DNA from: Pseudomonadota bacterium
GTDB lineage: Bacteria; Pseudomonadota; Gammaproteobacteria; Burkholderiales; Burkholderiaceae_B
DNA length: 5,448 nt
Reading direction: 5' to 3'
NCBI GenBank assembly: GCA_023427945.1
Contig: JAEYZR010000389.1
Span: forward strand, 1 to 5,448
The notes beneath the pieces were generated by a model. It had not been told where the DNA came from, made no database searches, and saw nothing but the letters and a program-made list of their open reading frames with translations. Shown in pieces: positions 1-5,448 of the stretch; position 1 is the stretch's first letter, and each line of letters starts with the position of its first letter. The position numbers were made by a program, and so were the translations under genes.

Positions 1-83
1 GCATGGCCGGGTGATACTGCCTCGGTCACGACATGGACCACCGCCCCGCCGCTCACCTGATACCAACGGGTGATGTGACCCAT
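1..83 (-). CDS. Possible 5' end of an unidentified gene, cut by the window edge
   Basis: Reading leftwards from an ATG at 83, the frame stays open to the window edge for 27 codons. It gives a peptide starting MGHITRWYQVSGG, with good hydrophobic/polar alternation and mostly G/C third positions in its first half. An in-frame TAG at 89-87, two codons upstream, limits the start to this ATG. A purine-rich AGGGGG (99-94) lies 10 nt upstream, which is rather far for a ribosome binding site. The gene would follow the enoyl-CoA hydratase with a 61-nt gap, so it could be the last or a later gene of the same operon. I do not recognise the product and the fragment is too short to assign a family. It could also be a chance open frame in GC-rich DNA. 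Confidence 0.35.
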   Translation of the reverse strand, partial: MGHITRWYQVSGGAVVHVVTEAVSPGH

Positions 84-89
84 CCGCTA

Positions 90-110
90 GCCGCCCCCTG
101 GCGCGGCGGC
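90..110. other. GC-rich inverted repeat downstream of the hydratase gene
   Basis: GCCGCC (90-95) and GGCGGC (105-110) can pair as a 6-bp stem around a 9-nt loop. It sits 35 nt after the hydratase stop codon. No T-run follows on either strand, so it is not a convincing intrinsic terminator. It overlaps the AGGGGG proposed as ribosome binding site of the possible next gene and could partly mask it. It may equally be chance in GC-rich sequence. Confidence 0.2.
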
Positions 111-144
111 AGGCACCAAGCACGCAGCATCGACGTCGAGGCCA

Positions 145-951
145 CTATCGTGCCTTGCCGCCTCGCGTATCGCGCTTGCGTGCCAGAAACTCATTCATGT
201 AGCGCTGCGGCTCGCCGGTGTTGAAAGCCTTGCCAAACTCGGCCACGCTGTCGGAAATGGCCTCGTCGATGGACATCGCATCCCAACGGCGCAACAAGGT
301 CTTCTGCTGACGCAACACCACCGGCCCGAGTCCTGCCAGCGCCGCCGCCTGCTCATGGACGGCCTCGTCCAACGTGGCAGCAGGCACTGCGGCATTGACC
401 AGCCCCCATGACAGGGCAGTGGGCGCATCGATCAGATCGCCGGTCAACAGCATCCACGCACTTCGCGCCGACCCGATGAGAGAAGGCATCAGTGCGGCAT
501 GTATCACCGACGGGATTCCCACTTTGACCTCGGGCATGCCGAACTGCGTGTCGTCAGAGCAGATGCGCAAGTCGCAAGCCAGCGCAAGTTCAAGGCCACC
601 GCCCAGGCACCAGCCCGGGATTCTTGCAATCACCGGCACAGGCAAGTGGCGAACGGCATGGCACAGGTCTCGCAAGTTGGAAATGAAGAGCCTGGCGCTA
701 TCCTCCTTGAGCGCGGCCATCTCTGCGATGTCGGCTCCCGCGACGAAGGCCCGGTCGCTGCCGCCGCGCAGAACCAGCACGCGTAGTTCGGGCGTTTGCC
801 CCAACGTCTCGAGCGCGGCCCGCAAGTCATTGATGACCGGTGTGCCCAGAATGTTCAGCACGCCGGCATCGGCAATCGTCAGTGTGCCGATGCCCTGGGC
901 ATCGATGCCTGCTTTGGCATGAGGTAGGTCGATCACGATATCTTTGCCCAT
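145..951 (-). CDS. Enoyl-CoA hydratase/isomerase family protein (crotonase fold)
   Basis: Cytoplasmic crotonase-family enzyme of 268 residues, a normal length for a single-domain member. It probably adds water to, or isomerises, an enoyl-CoA made from the cluster's substrate. The first oxyanion-hole segment is AFVAGADI (residues 68-75) and the second is GWCLGGGLE (113-121). Both glutamates that act in canonical hydratases are present: E121 after the GGG and E141 in PEVKVG. This argues for true hydratase chemistry, although the family also contains isomerases and hydrolases. After E141 the chain reads GIPSV, not the common glycine-rich loop of mitochondrial-type hydratases, and the N-terminal strand has LNILGTPVI (32-40), not the usual N-A-L motif. 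These mark a separate subfamily. The start at ATG 951 is preferred over an adjoining GTG at 954 because AGGA lies 7 nt upstream. It is the third gene of the minus-strand operon, directly after the binding protein. The exact substrate is unknown. Confidence 0.93.
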   Translation of the reverse strand: MGKDIVIDLPHAKAGIDAQGIGTLTIADAGVLNILGTPVINDLRAALETLGQTPELRVLVLRGGSDRAFVAGADIAEMAALKEDSARLFISNLRDLCHAVRHLPVPVIARIPGWCLGGGLELALACDLRICSDDTQFGMPEVKVGIPSVIHAALMPSLIGSARSAWMLLTGDLIDAPTALSWGLVNAAVPAATLDEAVHEQAAALAGLGPVVLRQQKTLLRRWDAMSIDEAISDSVAEFGKAFNTGEPQRYMNEFLARKRDTRGGKAR

Positions 952-954
952 CAC

Positions 955-963
955 GGTTTCCTA
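955..963 (-). promoter_or_regulatory. Ribosome binding site overlapping the upstream stop codon; tandem GTG-ATG start
   Basis: On the minus strand the binding-protein gene ends TAG, followed by GAAACC and then GTG ATG. The AG of the stop codon forms the first half of AGGA (962-959), the likely Shine-Dalgarno core for the hydratase. The spacing is 7 nt to the ATG (951) and 4 nt to the GTG (954), which favours the ATG. A ribosome ending the upstream gene would already cover this site, so translational coupling is likely. Confidence 0.6.
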
Positions 964-1926
964 ATCCATCTTCACGAACTTGATGTCCTGCACTACCTTG
1001 CCCCAGTGTGCATAGGATTGTGCAATCAGCGCACCGAATGCCTGGCGCGACATGTATGCGGGCATCGCACCCTGGCGCTCGATGGCCTCGACAGTGGCGG
1101 GGTCGGCCAATACCTCACGCAATGCGCCGTTCAGCGTCTCCAGAATGGCGTCAGGCGTGCCGGCTGGCGCAGCCAGGCCGAACCATGATGGATGGTTCAT
1201 GGCGGGCAGACCTGCCTCTGCATAGGTGGGCACGTCGGGCAACACCTTCAGGCGTTCCCGGGCAGCAACCGCCAAGGGACGGATGCGCTGTGCCTGGATC
1301 AAAGGATAGGACGAAGGAATGTTGTCGAACACCACCTGCACCTGCCCTGCGACCAGGTCGTTCAGGGCCGGCCCCAGGCCCTTGTAGGGCACGTGCAGCA
1401 TGCGTGTGCGTGTGGTCTGCATGAAGAGTTCGCCGTTCATGTGACTCAGTCCGCCGTTGCCCGACGAACCGAAAGCCAGCTTGTCGGGCTCGGCCTTGAG
1501 CAAGGACAGGAACGACGCAATGTCTTTCGCATCGAGCTGCGGATTGACGACCAGCACATTAGGCACGTCGGCCAGGTTGCTGATCGGCGCAAAATCCTTG
1601 ACCGGGTCATAGGCCTGCTTGGCGTAGACATTGGGATTGACAGCATGCGAGCTTTCCACGGCCATGACCAGCGTATAGCCGTCGGACGCCTGTTTGGCGG
1701 CATAGGCCGAACCGATGCTCCCGCCCGCGCCCGGGCGATTTTCGATGATGATCGATTGCTTGAGTACCGTGCCCAGTTTGTTGCCCACCACACGCGCGAC
1801 GATGTCTGTCGTGCCGCCCACGGCATAGGGCACGATCAGGCGAATGGGTTTGTCGGGGTAGTCGGCCATTGCGGGCAATGCGGCGCACGCAAGCAGTGCA
1901 GCCAGGCCAAGTCTTGAGTTGAACAT
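961..1926 (-). CDS. Bug/TctC-family periplasmic substrate-binding protein (copy 1)
   Basis: Tripartite-tricarboxylate-transporter type binding protein of 321 residues, typical for the family. It is exported to the periplasm to bind a small carboxylic acid. A Sec signal peptide is clear: a short positively charged start, a hydrophobic core (about residues 6-18) and an AMA cleavage site before D22. The mature part shows the family pattern in order: YPDKPIRLIVPY (23-33), GGTTDIVAR (36-44), ENRPGAGGSIG (62-72), DGYTL (82-86), YDPVKDF (106-112), HVPYKG (178-183), D201 in FDNIPSS, and LPDVPTYAEAG (229-239). The start at 1926 is chosen because AGGAGA lies 5 nt upstream and the signal peptide begins there. 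The same frame stays open 131 codons further, but that part overlaps the CoA-transferase gene and has no meaning. It lies between the CoA-transferase (38-nt gap) and the hydratase in the operon, so its ligand is probably the acid activated by that transferase. No TctA/TctB partners are in the window. The ligand is not predictable. Confidence 0.95.
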   Translation of the reverse strand: MFNSRLGLAALLACAALPAMADYPDKPIRLIVPYAVGGTTDIVARVVGNKLGTVLKQSIIIENRPGAGGSIGSAYAAKQASDGYTLVMAVESSHAVNPNVYAKQAYDPVKDFAPISNLADVPNVLVVNPQLDAKDIASFLSLLKAEPDKLAFGSSGNGGLSHMNGELFMQTTRTRMLHVPYKGLGPALNDLVAGQVQVVFDNIPSSYPLIQAQRIRPLAVAARERLKVLPDVPTYAEAGLPAMNHPSWFGLAAPAGTPDAILETLNGALREVLADPATVEAIERQGAMPAYMSRQAFGALIAQSYAHWGKVVQDIKFVKMD

Positions 1927-1931
1927 AAGTG

Positions 1932-1937
1932 TCTCCT
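1932..1937 (-). promoter_or_regulatory. Shine-Dalgarno site deciding the start of binding protein 1
   Basis: AGGAGA is placed 5 nt before the ATG at 1926. This fixes the start at the signal peptide and rules out the much longer in-frame extension. The motif and the bases after it (AGGAGACAC) are identical to those before binding protein 2, and GGAGACA precedes the CoA-transferase start. Confidence 0.75.
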
Positions 1938-1964
1938 GATTATGTATGGAGCGTCGCCATGAGA

Positions 1965-3149
1965 TCACGGCGTGGCGGGAATCTCCGCCAGGACCTGCGA
2001 GTTGTGTTGTCCCAGCAGTGGCGGTGCCGCGCCCAGGCATTGCGCGGGGGTGCCTGCCAGCAGGGGATTCCTGACGAGCTTGAGTTCGCCCAGCGTGGGG
2101 TGCTGCGAGACCTGCAGCATCTGCCGATGCTTTACCTGGGGATGAGCAAAAACTTCGTCCAGGGTATGAATGGGCCCCCACGGCACGCCCGATGCGTCGA
2201 AGGCGTCGGTCCAGAACTTGCGCGGCGCACGCGCAAGCGCCTGCGCGATAAGCGGACGCAACGAATCCATGTTCACCAGCCTGGCACTGTTGCTGGCATA
2301 TCGCACATCGGTCGCCCACTGCGGGCGACAGACCACGCCACAGAAACGTTCGAACTGGGTGTCATTGCCGATGGCAAGAATCAAGTGGCCGTCGGCACAG
2401 GCAAACACTTCGTAGGGCGCACAGTTGGGATGGGCGTTGCCCGTTCGCTGCGGTGGCTGTCCGGACACCAGGTAGTTCGCCGCCTGGTTGGCGTTCAAGG
2501 CCACCGCCACGTCCAGCAGACACAGGTCCAGCGGCATGCCCTGACCGGTCTGGTCGCGCTGGCGCAAAGCCGCCAGTACCGCTGAGGTGGCATACATGCC
2601 CGTCATCAGGTCCACGACGGCGACACCGGTACGCAAGGGGCCTGCACCCGGCGTGCCATCGGGCTGCCCCGTATAGCTCATCAAGCCGCCCATGCCCTGA
2701 AACACATAGTCGTAGCCTGGCCGCCCCGCCATGGGGCCGGTCTGCCCATAACCGGTGATCGACAGATAGACCAGGCGCGGGTTGATCTCGCGCAAAGCCT
2801 CATAGTCCAGACCGTACTTGCGCAGGCCTCCGCTCTTGTAGTTCTCAACGAAGACATCCGCATCGGCAACCATGTCCCGGATCTTCTGCGCGCCGTGCTC
2901 GGTCGCAAAGTCGATCGCCACCGACTGCTTGCCGCGATTGCACGCCATGAAGTAGGCCGACATGCGGTCCTGGCCGTCTGCCGCCATCACGTCAGGCGGC
3001 CCCCAGCCACGCGTATCGTCACCGCGCTCGGGGTGCTCGACCTTGATCACCTGCGCCCCCATGTCAGCCAGATTCTGAGTGCACCAGGGGCCGGCAAGTA
3101 TGCGTGAAAGGTCGATGACCTTCACGCCGCACAAGGCGTTGTGAAGCAT
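1965..3149 (-). CDS. CaiB/BaiF family (class III) CoA-transferase
   Basis: Cytoplasmic CoA-transferase of 394 residues, the usual length of the formyl-CoA transferase/CaiB/BaiF family. It moves CoA from an acyl-CoA donor to a free carboxylic acid, activating it for breakdown. The N-terminus has the hallmark VIDLSRILAGPWCTQNLADMG (12-31), followed by VIKVEHP (34-40), the NRGK motif (71-74), VFVENYKSG (99-107), a YGQTGP turn (134-139) and GYDYVFQGMGG (145-155). The predicted catalytic aspartate, which forms the acyl-enzyme anhydride, is D180 in VVDLMTGMY, by alignment with Asp169 of formyl-CoA transferase. The C-terminal part carries GNAHPNCAPYEVF (237-249), GVPWGPIHTLDEV (321-333) and HPQVKHRQM (336-344), all typical. 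A GGAGA site (3158-3154) precedes the ATG by 4 nt. It is the first gene of the minus-strand operon, divergent from binding protein 2. Acceptor and donor cannot be told from sequence in this family; succinyl-CoA is a common donor. Confidence 0.95.
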   Translation of the reverse strand: MLHNALCGVKVIDLSRILAGPWCTQNLADMGAQVIKVEHPERGDDTRGWGPPDVMAADGQDRMSAYFMACNRGKQSVAIDFATEHGAQKIRDMVADADVFVENYKSGGLRKYGLDYEALREINPRLVYLSITGYGQTGPMAGRPGYDYVFQGMGGLMSYTGQPDGTPGAGPLRTGVAVVDLMTGMYATSAVLAALRQRDQTGQGMPLDLCLLDVAVALNANQAANYLVSGQPPQRTGNAHPNCAPYEVFACADGHLILAIGNDTQFERFCGVVCRPQWATDVRYASNSARLVNMDSLRPLIAQALARAPRKFWTDAFDASGVPWGPIHTLDEVFAHPQVKHRQMLQVSQHPTLGELKLVRNPLLAGTPAQCLGAAPPLLGQHNSQVLAEIPATP

Positions 3150-3181
3150 GCTGTCTCCAGGGTTGATTGGACTTGCGGAAA

Positions 3182-3187
3182 ATTATG
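3182..3187 (-). promoter_or_regulatory. Candidate -10 element for the CoA-transferase operon
   Basis: Read on the minus strand this is CATAAT, five of six matches to the sigma-70 -10 consensus. It is flanked by an A before and TTTT after, in an otherwise GC-rich context. Transcription would begin near 3175, giving a leader of about 25 nt with the GGAGA ribosome site inside it. No good -35 hexamer is found at 16-18 nt spacing, which would fit a promoter that needs an activator. Confidence 0.4.
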
Positions 3188-3211
3188 TCAGCGGTCGGCC
3201 GGCGCGAGGAG

Positions 3212-3246
3212 TCGAATGTTTCGAACGCAGGTTTCGAATCTTTCGG
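3212..3246. repeat. TTCGAA-centred short repeats, possible operator
   Basis: GTTTCGAA occurs twice as a perfect 8-bp direct repeat (3218-3225 and 3231-3238), start to start 13 bp. Each copy contains the palindrome TTCGAA. Further related half-motifs flank them: TCGAA at 3212-3216 and TTTCGG at 3241-3246. The block lies 25-60 bp upstream of the operon's -10 element and between the two divergent genes, a normal place for a regulator site. No regulator gene is in the window to pair it with. Confidence 0.45.
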
Positions 3247-3307
3247 ATGGAGTCATGAGAGTGAAATGCGCATACTCGTCAGCGCAGACGCAAGATGACG
3301 GTGAACG

Positions 3308-3327
3308 GCGCCGCATCATTGCGCCGC
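3308..3327. repeat. GCGCCGC direct repeat in the leader of binding protein 2
   Basis: GCGCCGC at 3308-3314 is repeated at 3321-3327, again 13 bp apart from start to start. The same bases allow a hairpin: CGGCGC (3306-3311) can pair with GCGCCG (3321-3326) around a 9-nt loop. It ends 12 nt before the Shine-Dalgarno AGGAGA (3340-3345). It may be an operator or a leader structure affecting translation, or chance in GC-rich DNA. Confidence 0.3.
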
Positions 3328-3350
3328 TATGACAAGAACAGGAGACACGC

Positions 3351-4325
3351 ATGACCCACACGCCGCTACGCCGCATAACCCTGGGCGCCCTTTTGCTTGG
3401 CGCCTTCGTATCCAGCCCTGCTCTGGCCGCCTATCCGGAACGGCCAGTCACCGTCGTGGTCGCTTTTGCACCCGGCGGCATGACCGACATCGTCACGCGC
3501 CTGCTCAGCATCGAGCTGGGCAAACGTCTAGGTCAGACCTTCGTGGTCGAGAACCGCCCGGGCGCCGCCGGACAGGTGGGCACCGAGATGGTGGCGCGGC
3601 AGAAGAACGACGGCTACACCTTGCTGGTCAGCGCCACCGGCCATGTCATCGGCCCCGCCGTCAATGCCGACGTGAAGTACGACCCGGTCAAGGATTTCGA
3701 GGCGATCTCGGTGCTGGCCAAGGCGCCGAACCTGCTGGTCGTCAACAATGACCTGAAAGTGACGAACGTCCAGGACTTCCTGGCCTGGGGCAAACAACAG
3801 AAGGGCGTGCCCTACGCCTCCGCAGGCGTAGGCGGCTCGACCCACCTGGGCGGGGAGTGGATCAAGCACGTCAGCGGCGTGCCGCTGGAACACATTCCGT
3901 ACAAGGGCGCGTCGCCCGGTACGAACGCCGTCGTGGCGGGCGAAGTCCAGGTCGCGGTTCAGGACTCCATGAGCGTCGCCGCCTTCATCAAGTCCGGCAA
4001 ACTGCGACCCATCGGCGTGGCCACCGCCGAACGCACCAGGCTCTTCCCCGATCTGCCGACGCTTGCAGAATCTGGCATTCCCGGCGTCAACGTGTACACC
4101 TGGCTGGGCCTCTACGCGCCTGCCGGCACTGATCCCAAAATCATCGCCACGCTCAACGAGGCCACCAGCGACATCATGAATTCGCCCGAAATGGTGGAAC
4201 GGCTGGCATTGCAGAACAGCGAAGCGCCAGGCCGGATGACACCGCAGCAGGCCAGGCAGTTCGTGGTGGATGAGACGGAGAAGTGGAAGCAGGTCGTCCA
4301 GAGCACGGGCGTGAAGGTGCAGTAA
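3351..4325 (+). CDS. Bug/TctC-family periplasmic substrate-binding protein (copy 2)
   Basis: Second tripartite-tricarboxylate-transporter type binding protein, 324 residues. A Sec signal peptide is seen: RR at 7-8, a hydrophobic core (about 11-20) and an ALA site (24-26) before AYPERP. The mature protein follows the family order: FAPGGMTDIVTR (39-50), ENRPGAAGQVG (67-77), DGYTL (87-91), YDPVKDF (110-116), HIPYKGASPG (181-190), D205 in VQDSMS, and FPDLPTLAESGIPG (232-245). It is clearly homologous to copy 1 but differs at many positions, including those around the binding pocket (AFAPGGM against PYAVGGT, VQDSM against FDNIP). It is therefore not a recent duplicate and may bind a different ligand. 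AGGAGA lies 5 nt upstream of the ATG. It is transcribed alone, divergently from the CoA-transferase operon, and ends at a strong terminator. The shared control region suggests joint regulation. Membrane subunits of the transporter are not encoded nearby. Confidence 0.95.
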   Translation: MTHTPLRRITLGALLLGAFVSSPALAAYPERPVTVVVAFAPGGMTDIVTRLLSIELGKRLGQTFVVENRPGAAGQVGTEMVARQKNDGYTLLVSATGHVIGPAVNADVKYDPVKDFEAISVLAKAPNLLVVNNDLKVTNVQDFLAWGKQQKGVPYASAGVGGSTHLGGEWIKHVSGVPLEHIPYKGASPGTNAVVAGEVQVAVQDSMSVAAFIKSGKLRPIGVATAERTRLFPDLPTLAESGIPGVNVYTWLGLYAPAGTDPKIIATLNEATSDIMNSPEMVERLALQNSEAPGRMTPQQARQFVVDETEKWKQVVQSTGVKVQ

Positions 4326-4355
4326 GCCCCTTCAACACTGGGCAAGACCAAGAAA

Positions 4356-4378
4356 GGCGGGGAGATCCCCGCCCTTTT
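4356..4378. terminator. Bidirectional intrinsic terminator
   Basis: GGCGGGG (4356-4362) pairs perfectly with CCCCGCC (4367-4373) around an AGAT loop. On the plus strand TTTT (4375-4378) follows, then GTT. On the minus strand the stem is followed by TTTCTT. It lies 30 nt after the stop of binding protein 2 and 7 nt after the stop of the convergent dehydrogenase gene, so one hairpin can stop transcription from both sides. Confidence 0.9.
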
Positions 4379-4380
4379 GT

Positions 4381-5448
4381 TCAGAATCCCCTGACCGACT
4401 CGGCAACTCGCCGCACCAGCAAGGGGGCTGGCGCCCAATGCTCGCCGTGCTCCTTTTGCAATGCCTGCACCTTGGCCAGGGTGGTGTCCAGTCCCAGGGA
4501 CTGCGCATAAAACATGGGCCCGCCGCGTGCGCCAGGAAAACCATAGCCATGCACGTAGACCACGTCCACATCAGACGCACGCTGCACGATGCCCTCGTCG
4601 ATGATGCGTGCGCCCTCGTTCACCAAAGCCAACACGCAACGCGTGACGATCTCTTCGTCGCTGATGGCACGGCGCGTGATGCCTGCCTCGCGCGCGCATG
4701 CCTCGATGATCTCGTCCACGGCCGGGTCGTGCAGCGGCTCGCGCTTGCCTGGCTCGTAGCGGTAATACCCTGCCCCCGTCTTCTGGCCATACCGTCCCTG
4801 CTCGCAGATACGGTCGGCCAGCTTCGAATACCGAAGGTGTGCGGGGCGCGTCGGGGCGAGTCGCTTGCGAGTTGCCCAGTTGATGTCCAGGCCTGCCAGG
4901 TCTGCCATGGTCAACGGCCCCATCGCCATCCCGAAGGCCTTCATGGCGTCATCGATCTGGCGCGGCGAAGCCCCCTCTTCCAGCAGAAAACCTGCCTCGC
5001 GCCAATAGCCCGTCAACATGCGGTTGCCGACAAAGCCCTCACACACGCCCACCAGCACCGGAATCTTGCCTATCTTCTGGGCAACCGCCATGCAGGTGGC
5101 TATTGTGTCCTGGCTGGTGAGATCGCCACGAACCACCTCCAGCAGCTTCATGACGTTGGCCGGACTGAAGAAATGCAGGCCGATGACCTCGCCCGGGCGT
5201 TGCGTGGCAGCAGCAATCTGATTGATATCCAGGCGTGACGTATTGGTGGCGAGAATGGCACCGGGCTTGCAGACCTTGTCCAGTTGCGCAAACACCCCCT
5301 GTTTGACCGCCATGTCCTCGAATATCGCCTCGATCACCAGATCGGCTTGCGCCAGGTCGGACATGTCCAGGCTGGCGGTGATTCGCGCCAATCGCTGTTG
5401 CACCTGCCCGGCATCGAGTTTGCCTTTTGCGGCCGTGATCTCATAGTT
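4381..5448 (-). CDS. 3-hydroxyacyl-CoA dehydrogenase, C-terminal part (FadB/FadJ-like), 5' end outside the window
   Basis: The frame is open from the window edge to TGA at 4381, giving 355 residues (numbered here from the edge). It oxidises a 3-hydroxyacyl-CoA to the 3-keto form with NAD, a beta-oxidation step in the cytoplasm. Visible parts: the second half of the NAD-binding domain (ADLVIEAIFED 35-45, ATNTSRLDI 67-75), the catalytic pair H92 in HFFSP and E104 twelve residues later, and GFVGNR (138-143). Two C-terminal domains follow, the first with GMAMGPLTMADLAGLD (173-188) and RYGQKTGAGYYRY (219-231), the second with VNEGARIIDEGI (276-287) and YGFPGARGGPM (302-312). Two such domains are typical of the multifunctional fusion with an N-terminal hydratase (about 700 residues in total), so that half probably lies to the right. 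The N-terminal GxGxxG NAD motif is also outside. A GTG at 5403 is only an internal codon. The gene converges on binding protein 2. Confidence 0.93.
   Translation of the reverse strand, partial: NYEITAAKGKLDAGQVQQRLARITASLDMSDLAQADLVIEAIFEDMAVKQGVFAQLDKVCKPGAILATNTSRLDINQIAAATQRPGEVIGLHFFSPANVMKLLEVVRGDLTSQDTIATCMAVAQKIGKIPVLVGVCEGFVGNRMLTGYWREAGFLLEEGASPRQIDDAMKAFGMAMGPLTMADLAGLDINWATRKRLAPTRPAHLRYSKLADRICEQGRYGQKTGAGYYRYEPGKREPLHDPAVDEIIEACAREAGITRRAISDEEIVTRCVLALVNEGARIIDEGIVQRASDVDVVYVHGYGFPGARGGPMFYAQSLGLDTTLAKVQALQKEHGEHWAPAPLLVRRVAESVRGF

Larger units (their letters stand above)
3150..3350. promoter_or_regulatory. Divergent intergenic control region
   Basis: This 201-bp stretch separates the CoA-transferase operon (leftwards) from binding protein 2 (rightwards) and must hold promoters for both. 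It contains a -10-like element for the operon (3182-3187), a block of TTCGAA-centred repeats (3212-3246), and a second repeat pair in the leader of binding protein 2 (3308-3327). No gene-like frame with coding character was seen in it. For the rightward promoter the best -10 candidate is CATACT (3271-3276), with a poor -35 (TGGAGT, 3248-3253), so that promoter is not called separately. Confidence 0.7.

Noticed and set aside
33..224. Plus-strand frame of 63 codons at the left edge
   Set aside because: It runs into the hydratase gene in antisense, and the residue mix (many H, R, A, C) is not protein-like.
1192..1917. Plus-strand open frame of 241 codons opposite binding protein 1
   Set aside because: It lies fully antisense to a well supported gene and shows low-complexity mirror-frame composition without domain motifs.
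1939..1944. CATAAT (minus strand) as an internal promoter for binding protein 1
   Set aside because: The start of transcription would fall on the Shine-Dalgarno site itself, and no -35 is present, so it could not give a useful mRNA for this gene.
1927..2319. In-frame 131-codon N-terminal extension of binding protein 1
   Set aside because: It overlaps the 3' part of the CoA-transferase gene in another frame, has no family character, and the Shine-Dalgarno site plus signal peptide fix the start at 1926.
1929..2585. Plus-strand open frame of 218 codons opposite the CoA-transferase
   Set aside because: Antisense shadow of a conserved coding region, no ribosome site or recognisable motif.
3141..3376. 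Small frames on both strands across the divergent region (3141-3332 plus, 3376-3188 minus)
   Set aside because: They overlap starts of real genes and the repeats, have no good ribosome sites and no coding character.
4438..5238. Plus-strand open frame of 266 codons opposite the dehydrogenase
   Set aside because: It is antisense to a gene with unmistakable family motifs; its translation is rich in H, R, Q and C, as expected for a mirror frame of GC-rich coding DNA.

Overview
The window looks like a chromosomal catabolic cluster from a high-GC betaproteobacterium. The best guess is Burkholderiales, near the Alcaligenaceae (Bordetella/Achromobacter-like). This rests on two different periplasmic binding proteins of the Bug/TctC type, a family greatly expanded in that group, on their pairing with CoA-transferase and enoyl-CoA hydratase genes, and on strong G/C bias at third codon positions. 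The taxon is inferred from gene content, not from a marker gene.

Layout. Positions 1-144 hold the end of the minus-strand operon's 3' side and possibly the first 27 codons of another minus-strand gene (1-83). Three minus-strand genes follow in transcription order from right to left: a class III (CaiB/BaiF) CoA-transferase (3149-1965), a Bug-family binding protein (1926-961) and an enoyl-CoA hydratase/isomerase (951-145). The gaps are 38 and about 9 nt, so they very probably form one operon. A 201-bp divergent intergenic region (3150-3350) separates this operon from a second Bug-family protein on the plus strand (3351-4325). It carries a -10-like element for the operon and two sets of short direct repeats, each with a 13-bp period. 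After the second Bug gene a GC-rich hairpin with a T-run on both strands (4356-4378) forms a bidirectional terminator. It is shared with a convergent minus-strand gene (5448-4381), the C-terminal part of a 3-hydroxyacyl-CoA dehydrogenase of the FadB/FadJ fusion type, whose 5' end lies beyond the window.

How the genes may work together (inference): the binding proteins capture a carboxylic acid in the periplasm, the CoA-transferase makes its CoA thioester, and the hydratase and the 3-hydroxyacyl-CoA dehydrogenase carry out beta-oxidation-like steps. The substrate cannot be read from the sequence. No TctA/TctB membrane subunits, thiolase or transcriptional regulator are seen here.

No RNA genes, insertion sequences, CRISPR arrays or phage genes were seen. 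All genes belong to known families. The most interesting points are the pairing of two binding proteins around one divergent control region, the repeat architecture of that region, and the non-canonical active-site loop of the hydratase. I did not see evidence for a wholly new kind of system.
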